DNA of 64,000 bases from Sinorhizobium terangae (GTDB lineage: Bacteria; Pseudomonadota; Alphaproteobacteria; Rhizobiales; Rhizobiaceae): NCBI RefSeq assembly GCF_009601505.1, contig NZ_WITC01000015.1:21446-85445 (forward strand), read 5' to 3'. The translations under genes were made by a program, and so were the position numbers. Positions 11,828 to 19,178 of the stretch are shown one piece after another. The notes beneath the pieces are model-generated. The model was not told the DNA's origin and did not search any database. It saw only the letters and a list, made by a program, of their open reading frames with translations. The first letter of the stretch is position 1. Every line of letters begins with the position of its first letter.

Positions 11828-12199
11828 ATGCCCAAACAGGTGATGATTGTTGAGGACAACGAGCTGAATATGAAGCTCTTCCGCGACCTGATTGAGGCTT
11901 CTGGCTATCAGACGATCCAGACGCGCAACGGCATGGAGGCGCTCGAGCTTGCGCGCAAACACCGGCCCGACCTGATCCTGATGGATATCCAGTTGCCCGA
12001 GGTTTCCGGCCTGGAGGTCACCAAGTGGCTCAAGGAAGACGATGAGCTGCATGTCATTCCGGTCATTGCCGTAACCGCATTCGCCATGAAGGGCGATGAG
12101 GAGCGCATTCGCCAGGGCGGTTGCGAAGCCTATGTCTCCAAACCGATTTCGGTTCCGAAATTCATCGAAACAATCAAGACCTATCTGGGCGATGCCTGA
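11828..12199 (+). CDS. divK: Single-domain response regulator DivK
   Basis: 123 residues, one receiver domain and no output domain. Phospho-acceptor D53 sits in [10 protein letters not shown], acidic residues in VMIVEDNE at 8-11, T in VTAFAM near 82 and K near 104 in YVSKPIS. DivK is the polar cell-cycle regulator that, phosphorylated by DivJ/PleC-type kinases, works through DivL-CckA to lower CtrA activity. The gene is followed after 17 bases by pleD, the conserved alphaproteobacterial pair, so identity is secure. No full CtrA site (TTAA-N7-TTAA) was seen upstream. Confidence 0.97.
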   Translation: MPKQVMIVEDNELNMKLFRDLIEASGYQTIQTRNGMEALELARKHRPDLILMDIQLPEVSGLEVTKWLKEDDELHVIPVIAVTAFAMKGDEERIRQGGCEAYVSKPISVPKFIETIKTYLGDA

Positions 12200-12216
12200 G
12201 CGGCGGGAAACTTGAG

Positions 12217-13584
12217 ATGACAGCACGTATCCTCGTCGTCGATGACGTACCAGCCAACGTGAAGCTCCTCGAGGCGCGGCTGCTGGCTGAATATTTCGAC
12301 GTCTTGACGGCCGGGGACGGGCAATCTGCGTTGGCGATCTGCGAAAAGACGCCCGTGGACCTGGTGCTGCTCGATATCATGATGCCAGGCATGGATGGTT
12401 TCGAGGTCTGCGAGAGGCTGAAGGCGAACAGCCGGACCGCGCATATTCCAGTGGTGATGGTGACGGCGCTCGATCAACCGTCCGATCGGGTACGTGGATT
12501 GAAGGCCGGTGCCGACGACTTCCTCACCAAACCGGTCAACGACCTGCAACTGATGTCGCGCGTCAAGAGCCTGGTGCGGTTGAAGAACGTCAGCGACGAA
12601 TTGCGCCTTCGCGCGCAAACGGCGCACACGATCGGTCTGCAGGACCTTGCCCGCCCGGATCGCCCGGATGAGCCGGGTAACATTCTGCTGGTCGACGCGC
12701 GCGCCTCATCCCAGGAGCGGCTCCTGCGCGCCCTGAAACCGATCGCCGACGTGTCGATCATATCGGATCCTCAGGCTGCCTTGTTCGAGGCGGCCGAAAG
12801 CAACTTCGACCTGGTCATCGTCAACGCGAACTTTGACGATTACGATCCGCTGCGTTTGTGCTCGCAACTGCGTTCGCTGGAGCGCACGCGCTTCATACCG
12901 ATCCTGCTGGTCACGGAGCAGGGACGCGACGAGATGGTCGTTCGGGCGCTCGAACTTGGCGTGACGGACTATGTCATGCGCCCCGTCGATCCCAATGAGC
13001 TGGTGGCTCGCACGCTGACGCAGATCCGCCGCAAGCACTGCAATGACCGGCTGCGGGCGAGCGTCCAGCAGACTATCGAACTGGCGATCACCGATGATCT
13101 CACGGGCCTGCACAATCGGCGTTACCTGGACAATCATCTGAAGCTGCTGATGGACCGCGCCGCTGCCCGCGGACGACCGCTCTCCATCTGCATCACCGAT
13201 ATCGACCGCTTCAAGCACATCAATGATACCTACGGCCATGATGCGGGCGACGAAGTGTTGCGCGAGTTTGCCAACCGCGTACGCGCGACGGTCCGGGGTG
13301 CGGATCTCGCGTGCCGGTTTGGTGGCGAGGAATTCGTGATCGTCATGCCCGACACTACCCCGGAAATGGCTGCAATCGTCGCCGAACGCCTTCGTCTGAT
13401 GGTTGAGAGTCGAGCCTTCGCTATTCCCCAGGCTGATACGGTTCATCCCGTCACGGCCTCGCTAGGCATCTCCAGCCTAAGGGCGGACGGCGATACGCCG
13501 GAGGCGTTGTTGAAGCGCGCCGACATGGCGCTCTATCAAGCCAAAAACAACGGGCGCAACAGGGTTGTAGCGGCGGCCGCCTAA
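12217..13584 (+). CDS. pleD: Diguanylate cyclase response regulator PleD
   Basis: 455 residues: receiver domain 1 (phospho-acceptor D53 in LLDIMMPGMD), receiver-like domain 2 (about 155-270) in which the acceptor position is replaced (VIVNANFDD), and a GGDEF domain with the active site RFGGEEF. An inhibitory site RGAD lies five residues before GGEEF, so feedback inhibition by c-di-GMP is expected. The ATG at 12217 has GGGAAA/GAG upstream and starts exactly at the receiver domain. PleD makes c-di-GMP during the swarmer-to-stalked type transition and shares kinases with DivK. Co-transcription with divK is likely. Confidence 0.97.
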   Translation: MTARILVVDDVPANVKLLEARLLAEYFDVLTAGDGQSALAICEKTPVDLVLLDIMMPGMDGFEVCERLKANSRTAHIPVVMVTALDQPSDRVRGLKAGADDFLTKPVNDLQLMSRVKSLVRLKNVSDELRLRAQTAHTIGLQDLARPDRPDEPGNILLVDARASSQERLLRALKPIADVSIISDPQAALFEAAESNFDLVIVNANFDDYDPLRLCSQLRSLERTRFIPILLVTEQGRDEMVVRALELGVTDYVMRPVDPNELVARTLTQIRRKHCNDRLRASVQQTIELAITDDLTGLHNRRYLDNHLKLLMDRAAARGRPLSICITDIDRFKHINDTYGHDAGDEVLREFANRVRATVRGADLACRFGGEEFVIVMPDTTPEMAAIVAERLRLMVESRAFAIPQADTVHPVTASLGISSLRADGDTPEALLKRADMALYQAKNNGRNRVVAAAA

Positions 13585-13819
13585 CCTTGAGGGCGGCAAG
13601 TAATGCGGTCAATCGGCCGCGATTAGAATGCTCTTTTCAGGCTCTTGTTAAGTTTCTTTAAAGTTGTATTCTCCGCTGCGTCGCGGGTGCTGGGGCAAAG
13701 CATTTCCATAAGCGGCAGATTCGGCATTGTCCGAATATGAGACAGAATTAACCAAACGCCGAGCAACCTGGCTCCGGCGATTAAGAATTCGTTGATTTTT
13801 TTTTATTTTCAGGCAATGC
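13585..13819. other. Intergenic region after pleD
   Basis: No convincing coding frame. It is AT-richer than its surroundings, with a T9 run near 13795-13804 and TTGATT near 13793 that might contribute to a promoter for the structured element that follows. A TTAAG-N5-TTTAA stretch at 13648-13661 resembles but does not match a CtrA site. Confidence 0.5.
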
Positions 13820-14000
13820 TGATACGTATGGAAGCGTGACTTCCATCACCAATCGGTTACCCCATGATGCTCAGGTCCGCCGCATCTCCTGGGTCGTGGG
13901 GTCGGTCGGCTGGTTCTCGACGCTCGCGGATTCCTCGTGCCGCAGTCGGAAGCCAGCCGACCCCCTTTCAAAACGCCGCTTCGCAAGAGGCGGCGTTTTT
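13820..14000 (+). ncRNA. Candidate structured small RNA between pleD and rpmG
   Basis: Three successive hairpins and a terminator are visible. ATGGAAG/CTTCCAT pairs at 13828-13846. CCCCA/TGGGG with an inner CAGG/CCTG pairs at 13860-13901. GGTCGGCTGG/CCAGCCGACC pairs at 13904-13962. The terminator hairpin is at 13970-14000. No plausible reading frame with a ribosome site covers it and it is far from pleD (245 bases), so a separate transcript is more likely than a pleD 3' end. The 5' end is not known; a family name is not assigned. Confidence 0.5.
13970..14000 (+). terminator. Intrinsic terminator of the candidate small RNA
   Basis: AAAACGCCGC and GCGGCGTTTT form a perfect 10-base-pair stem around a 10-base loop, ending in five T. 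Confidence 0.8.
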
Positions 14001-14080
14001 CGTTCCAGTTCAGCTAGATAGTTCCATTCGGCGACGCGAGCGGCGCGCAGTTGAGATGCTCGTCGAAGGCGACCAGACAA

Positions 14081-14114
14081 AAGAAAAAGCGCCGGTCCTT
14101 GCGGCCCGGCGCCT
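14081..14114 (-). terminator. Intrinsic terminator of rpmG
   Basis: On the minus strand GCGCCGG pairs with CCGGCGC across a 9-base loop, followed by TTTTTCTTTT. It lies 24 bases after the rpmG stop. Confidence 0.85.
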
Positions 14115-14137
14115 TAAGACTGAATGGAACGCTGATC

Positions 14138-14305
14138 TTACTTGATCTTCGTTTCCTTGAACTCGACGTGCTTCTTTGCGATCGGGTCGTATTTGGTCTT
14201 CGTCATCTTTTCCGTCATCGTACGGCTGTTCTTGGTCGTGACGTAGAAGAAACCCGTGTCGGCTGTCGACAGCAGCTTGATCTTGATGGTGGTAGCTTTC
14301 GCCAT
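14138..14305 (-). CDS. rpmG: 50S ribosomal protein L33
   Basis: 55 residues, the normal length for L33 ([44 protein letters not shown]). It is the short form without the four zinc-binding cysteines, a C-minus type. The gene stands alone with its own terminator at 14081-14114. ATG at 14305 is preceded by AAGGCAGGAC. It is part of the large ribosomal subunit near the E site. Confidence 0.97.
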   Translation of the reverse strand: MAKATTIKIKLLSTADTGFFYVTTKNSRTMTEKMTKTKYDPIAKKHVEFKETKIK

Positions 14306-14398
14306 GGTCGTCCTGCCTTTATAAAAATGAAAGCCGTGGACAACCGGTTGCGGGCCACGGGCAAGGTTGGCGCGAAACTACAAATCGCGACCGAAAAG

Positions 14399-15583
14399 TC
14401 AAGGCCGTTTTGGCTTCAAAACGATCCGGACCACTGAAAGCGCAACATAAAGCCCGAAGAAAGCCGCGATCGCCCAGGCAAAACCGTCGTTGCCGGTAAC
14501 GTCCATTGCGGCGCCGATCACCTGCGGGCCGGCAACAGTGCCGACGGCGTAGGAGAAAACAAAGGCGGCATTGGCCGCTGCAAGATCGGCGCCCTGGAGG
14601 CGGGAACCCAGATGGCTGAGGCCGACCGTGTAGAGGCCGGAAACGCAACCGCCCCAGAACAACAGCACGAGCGCCATCAGAGCCCAGCTTTCGACCAGCA
14701 TCGGGAGACAGAGGGCGCCAATGAGGCCGATCAGCGTCATCGCTGAGAGAAGTGTGCGGCGATCTCTCACCTGGTCGGACAGCATGCCCAGCGGAATCTG
14801 AAAGATGAAGTTCCCGACTCCCATGACGGTCAGCAGCAGCGCAGCTTGCGATTCGGTAAAGCCGGCCCGCGTGCCGAAAATCGGGAACAGCGAGAGACCG
14901 CCCGATTCGACGGCGCCGAAAATGAACACTGCGGCGGTTGCCGTGGGAACGAGGAACACATAGCGCATGAAATGGAGCTCGGGCTTCTCGTCGAGGACCG
15001 GGCTTTCATTGCGCGCCAGAAAGATCGGTATCGACGCAAGCAAGATCACGCCGGCGCCAACGGCGAAGGGCAATATACCTTCGCTGCCAAGGATCGAGAA
15101 GAGCAGGGGACCGCTGGCAAAACCGAGCGAAAGGACGGTGCCGTAGATACCGAGCACGAAACCGCGCCTGTTGGGAGGTGCCGTTGCGTTGATCCAGAAT
15201 TCGGAGAGGATGAAAAGCACGGTAATCGCGCCGTGAAAGACGACGCGCAACGGAAACCACAGCCAGAAATTCGTGATGTAGTAAAACCCGAGCGCGCTCA
15301 CAGCCGCAAAAAGTATCGCCAGGAGCATTGTCTGGGCGACGCCGTGCCGGTGCGCGAATTTCGTCGTGAACGGTGCTGCCGCCATGGAAGCGAAGCCGGC
15401 CATCGCCGAGTTGAACCCGATCAGTGTCGAGGGGATTCCGCGCTTCTCCATGATGATGCTGAGCAGCGGCAACCCCAGGCCGATGGCAATGCCGACCGCC
15501 GTGATTGCAGCAACGGCCGCAATCAGCGAAAGCCAGTGAATTTCGTCAACCGGTGCAGGCGTACCGGACGGCGGCTTTGACAT
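14399..15583 (-). CDS. Major facilitator superfamily transporter
   Basis: 394 residues from ATG at 15583; an upstream extension is basic and unlikely. About twelve hydrophobic segments are spread over the length, with a loop containing a basic turn (FAHRHGV near residue 70) and SDQVRDRRTLLS between helices 8 and 9, matching the MFS A-type motif. The sequence resembles the YcaD/efflux branch, but I cannot name a substrate. It lies downstream of the NUDIX gene on the same strand with only 13 bases between, so it may belong to the same transcript. Confidence 0.85.
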   Translation of the reverse strand: MSKPPSGTPAPVDEIHWLSLIAAVAAITAVGIAIGLGLPLLSIIMEKRGIPSTLIGFNSAMAGFASMAAAPFTTKFAHRHGVAQTMLLAILFAAVSALGFYYITNFWLWFPLRVVFHGAITVLFILSEFWINATAPPNRRGFVLGIYGTVLSLGFASGPLLFSILGSEGILPFAVGAGVILLASIPIFLARNESPVLDEKPELHFMRYVFLVPTATAAVFIFGAVESGGLSLFPIFGTRAGFTESQAALLLTVMGVGNFIFQIPLGMLSDQVRDRRTLLSAMTLIGLIGALCLPMLVESWALMALVLLFWGGCVSGLYTVGLSHLGSRLQGADLAAANAAFVFSYAVGTVAGPQVIGAAMDVTGNDGFAWAIAAFFGLYVALSVVRIVLKPKRP

Positions 15584-15596
15584 TCGATAAGAACCC

Positions 15597-16313
15597 TTAG
15601 AGGAGCGTGCGGACAAAGCGCCCACGGCGCATGAAGTAAAACGGCACTGACCTTTCACGAGGAAGGGAGGGATCCGATTCGAGGCTGCTCCTCAGGTCCG
15701 CAAGGATCGTGGCGGTGATCTCCGGTATCCGGAGAGGTGGAAGGTCGTTCACATCGATCCACTGCAAATCCTGAAGCTCCCGGCTTTCCAGAATCAGCGA
15801 GGCGTCGATATCGGCCTCATCCGCGAAAACCGCGAAGAAACGTGTGTCGAACCGCCTCGAGTGTCCCGGAGGAGTAATGGCCCGAGCCATATAGCGCAAG
15901 TCTGCAAGATCGGGAAGGAAGGGAAGTGCGGCACTCGGTTCGACGATTGGCTTGCCGACGCGGACGCCGGCCTCCTCGTAAAGCTCCCTCACGGCGGCCA
16001 GAGCGAGCGCCCGCGCCCGGGCTTCGGTCAGCGGTCGCCCTTCGACCGACTTCAGCGATTGCAGAACGGCCGGATCGAGATCGCCCGCAAAGGCCAGCCG
16101 ATAGTCGGAGGGATCGCGCCGGCCGCCGGGGAAGACATAGACGTCGGGCATGAAGGCATGGGCGCTGTGGCGTTTTCCCATGAGCACACGAACGCGCGCC
16201 TCTGACCGGTCGAGGACCATGATCGAAGCTGCGTCCCGCGGCCTTACGGGCCGTCCTCTCGGGGGGCCGGATTGCGGCGAAGCTGCGCTGCCACTACGGC
16301 GCTCCAATGTCAT
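15597..16313 (-). CDS. NUDIX hydrolase
   Basis: 238 residues. The ATG at 16313 overlaps the stop of the DUF983 gene (ATGA), which fixes the start and indicates translational coupling. A NUDIX box is present as GG-x(n)-RELYEEAGV near residues 75-130, with a long insertion between the first glycines (FPGGRRDPSD) and the REXXEE core, as in the NUDT7/NUDT19-like branch known for CoA-type substrates. The substrate here is not determined. The N-terminus has a Pro/Arg-rich stretch before the domain (RSGSAASPQSGPPRG). Confidence 0.85.
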   Translation of the reverse strand: MTLERRSGSAASPQSGPPRGRPVRPRDAASIMVLDRSEARVRVLMGKRHSAHAFMPDVYVFPGGRRDPSDYRLAFAGDLDPAVLQSLKSVEGRPLTEARARALALAAVRELYEEAGVRVGKPIVEPSAALPFLPDLADLRYMARAITPPGHSRRFDTRFFAVFADEADIDASLILESRELQDLQWIDVNDLPPLRIPEITATILADLRSSLESDPSLPRERSVPFYFMRRGRFVRTLL

Positions 16314-16789
16314 GCCGAGGCGTCTCGCGGCGGAAGGATGTCTTCCGGGGTATCTTCCTTGCCGCCGAAACCATGCATCCTGAGACCCCACTGCAGTCCA
16401 ATGACGGCACCCTTGACCGGCTGCAGCAGCGCAACGGAACTCGCAAGCGTGACTGGCGCCCAAATCGCCAGATGCTGCCAGGTCGAAAGCGGGAACACGA
16501 GGTCGGTCATCATGTAGCCGGCGAGCACGGCATGGCCGACGATCGTCACGACGATATAGGGCGGGAAGTCGTCGGCGCGATGGTGATCCATGCGCTCGCC
16601 GCACGCAGCACAGGCATCGACGGACTTGATGAAGGCCCGGAAAAGGCGCGCTTCGCCACAGGCAGGGCACCGGCCGAGGAAACCGCGCTTGATCGAGCGC
16701 GTGACGGCACGCTCTCCGTCCTCCGCTCCCCCAAGCTGGAGCTTTTCGATGGCCGCTGTCTTCATATCGATATCCTTCATGTCCGACAC
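16310..16789 (-). CDS. DUF983-family membrane protein
   Basis: 159 residues starting at GTG 16789, favoured by AGGA five bases upstream; an ATG three codons later is possible. A CPACGEARLF and DACAACGERMDHH pair (residues about 41-70) forms a four-cysteine, probably zinc-binding, element. Two membrane segments follow (YIVVTIVGHAVLAGYMM and LAIWAPVTLASSVALLQ). The role of the family is unknown. It is 18 bases downstream of rnr and overlaps the NUDIX start. Confidence 0.88.
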   Translation of the reverse strand: MSDMKDIDMKTAAIEKLQLGGAEDGERAVTRSIKRGFLGRCPACGEARLFRAFIKSVDACAACGERMDHHRADDFPPYIVVTIVGHAVLAGYMMTDLVFPLSTWQHLAIWAPVTLASSVALLQPVKGAVIGLQWGLRMHGFGGKEDTPEDILPPRDASA

Positions 16790-16806
16790 CGCATTCCTGT
16801 CGGTTG

Positions 16807-19176
16807 CTATCTCCTGCCTCGCGGTGGCCGCGTTCCAGGTCGCTTGCGCGCACCCGTCCGATCGCGGCGGCCGGCCTTGTGGAAGGAGCGTGTTGCGGTT
16901 GGCATCTTTCGCCCTTCGCTCAGCATCTCGAAGCGGAGCGCACCGGCGAGCGGCACGGCCTCCTCCAGTTTGACGCGTACGGGATCTCCGAGACGGTAGC
17001 CAAGACCGGATTTTTCGCCCGACAGGGCCTGATGGGCCTCGTCATAGATGTAATAGTCGCGTCCGAGCGTAGATATAGGGACAAAGCCGTCGGCGCCATA
17101 GGCAGGCAGGGTGACAAAAAGTCCCGCCTTGGTGACGCCTGAGACGCGACCGTCGAACTCCTCGCCGATGCGCCCGTTCAGGTGATGCGCGATCAACCGG
17201 TCGATCGTATCGCGCTCGGCCGCCATCGCGCGCCGCTCGAAGGTGGAAATCTCGGCGGCGATATCGTCGAGCGCACCTTCCTCCTGCGGCGTCGTCCCGC
17301 CCGCGCCGAGGCCGAGCGCGGTGACCAGGGCGCGATGGACGACCAGATCGGCATAGCGTCGGATAGGGGAGGTGAAGTGGGCATACTTCATCAGGTTCAA
17401 GCCGAAATGCCCGATATTTTCAGGGCTGTAGATCGCCTGGCTTTGCGAGCGCAGCACCATTTCGTTGACCATCGTCTCGTAAGGTTTGCCCTCTGCCTTG
17501 GAGAGAACTCCGTTGAAGTGGTTCGAACGCATGTTGCCGCCCTTGACGAGCGAGATGTCGAGCGTCGCGAGGAATTCGCGAAGCGTCTCCTGTTTTGCAA
17601 GCGACGGCTGATCGTGAACGCGATAGATGAGCGCCTGCCGCTTCTGTTCCAGCGTCTCTGCCGCGGCGACATTCGCCTGGATCATCATTTCCTCGATCAG
17701 CTTATGCGCGTCGAGGCGTTCCGGCACGAAGACGCGGTCCACGGTGCCGTCGGGCTTCAGGATGATCTTGCGCTCCGGCATGTTGAGCTCGAGCGGCTGA
17801 CGCCGATCGCGTCCGCGCGTGAGTATGCGGTACGCCTCCCAGAGCGGCTTGAGGATCGTTTCCAGGATTGCGCCGGTCTTGTCGTCCGGCGCCCCGTCGA
17901 TCGCGGCCTGGGCCTGGTTGTAGGAAAGCTTGGCGGCGCTGCGCATCATGATGCGGTGGAACGTGTGTCCGGCCTTGCGACCCTCTTTCGAAAAGCGCAT
18001 CCGGACAGCAAGCGCAGGACGGTCGACACCTTCCTTCAAGGAGCAGAGATCGTTGGAAATGCGCTCGGGCAGCATCGGCACGACACGGTCGGGGAAATAG
18101 ACGGAGTTTCCGCGCTTCAACGCTTCAAGGTCGAGAGCGGACTTCGGCTGCACATACCAGGAGACGTCAGCAATCGCGACGGTGACGATCACGCCGCCCG
18201 GATTGTCGGGCGAGGGGTCCGGCTCCGCGTAGACGGCGTCGTCATGGTCCTTGGCATCGGCCGGATCGATGGTGATGAGCGGCAGCGAGCGCCAGTCCTC
18301 GCGGTGTTCCATCGTCGCCGGACGTGCTGCCTCGGCCTCGTTCAGCACCCGCTCGGAAAAGACGTAGGGAATTCCATGCGCATGAATGGCGATCATCGAG
18401 ATCGCCTTCTCCGACGCAACGGAGCCGATGACGTTCTGCACCTGGGCGCGCGGCAGGCCATACCGCCCTAGGCGGGCAAGATGCACCTCCACAAGATCGC
18501 CGTCCTGAGCGTTACCGGTGAATTCCGGATCGACCAGGATTTCTTCGCCGCGCTTGTCGATCGGCATCAGCCGCCCGCCGCCGCCGGGAGTGGGGCGAAA
18601 GACGCCGAGCACGGCATCCTTGCGCTTGTCGAGGACCTTGATGATGCGCGCGGTATAGGCGGGGCCGCCGCGGTCCTTCGAGGGAAATATCTTCGCCAGT
18701 ACCCGGTCGCCGAGACCGCCGACGGGCGCCTTGCCTTTTGCCTTGCCGACAGCGGATTGCTTGATAAGGACGGCGGGCGCGACGCCGTCGTCATCCAGCC
18801 ATTCCGCCGGCCGGCCGATCAATTCGCCATCGATGTCGCGTATCGTGATATCGAGAACGGTGACGGGCGGCAGACCGCCCGGGCGCACGAGCGATTTGCG
18901 CTTCTTCTCGACCAGCCCATCCTCTTCCAGTGAGCGGAGCAGGGCCTTCAGTTCGACGCGTGCCTCTCCCTTCAGGCCGAAAGCCTTGGCGATTTCCCGC
19001 TTCGAGGCCTGCTGCGGGTTCTCTGCGATGAAGCGCATCAGCACATCGCGCGGCGGAACCGCGCCATGAATGATCGTCTCCCTTTCGGCGGCAGGTGCCG
19101 CCTTGGCCGCGCGGCCCTTCTTCTTGTTTGCGCCCTTTGCGGGCCGTTCCGTCGGGTCGCGCGGGATTCTGGTCAA
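16807..19176 (-). CDS. rnr: Ribonuclease R
   Basis: 789 residues, a processive 3'-5' exoribonuclease acting on structured RNA. Order: an N-terminal winged-helix-like segment (about 45-110), cold-shock/OB domains, the RNB catalytic domain with TIDPADAKDHDDAVYAE near 300 (four acidic metal ligands) and a C-terminal S1 domain near 660-735, then a basic Arg/Lys tail. The TTG at 19176, two bases after the topA stop, has AAGGAC six bases ahead and is the best start. It forms part of the topA-rnr-DUF983-NUDIX run. Confidence 0.96.
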   Translation of the reverse strand: MTRIPRDPTERPAKGANKKKGRAAKAAPAAERETIIHGAVPPRDVLMRFIAENPQQASKREIAKAFGLKGEARVELKALLRSLEEDGLVEKKRKSLVRPGGLPPVTVLDITIRDIDGELIGRPAEWLDDDGVAPAVLIKQSAVGKAKGKAPVGGLGDRVLAKIFPSKDRGGPAYTARIIKVLDKRKDAVLGVFRPTPGGGGRLMPIDKRGEEILVDPEFTGNAQDGDLVEVHLARLGRYGLPRAQVQNVIGSVASEKAISMIAIHAHGIPYVFSERVLNEAEAARPATMEHREDWRSLPLITIDPADAKDHDDAVYAEPDPSPDNPGGVIVTVAIADVSWYVQPKSALDLEALKRGNSVYFPDRVVPMLPERISNDLCSLKEGVDRPALAVRMRFSKEGRKAGHTFHRIMMRSAAKLSYNQAQAAIDGAPDDKTGAILETILKPLWEAYRILTRGRDRRQPLELNMPERKIILKPDGTVDRVFVPERLDAHKLIEEMMIQANVAAAETLEQKRQALIYRVHDQPSLAKQETLREFLATLDISLVKGGNMRSNHFNGVLSKAEGKPYETMVNEMVLRSQSQAIYSPENIGHFGLNLMKYAHFTSPIRRYADLVVHRALVTALGLGAGGTTPQEEGALDDIAAEISTFERRAMAAERDTIDRLIAHHLNGRIGEEFDGRVSGVTKAGLFVTLPAYGADGFVPISTLGRDYYIYDEAHQALSGEKSGLGYRLGDPVRVKLEEAVPLAGALRFEMLSEGRKMPTATRSFHKAGRRDRTGARKRPGTRPPRGRR

Positions 19177-19178
19177 CG

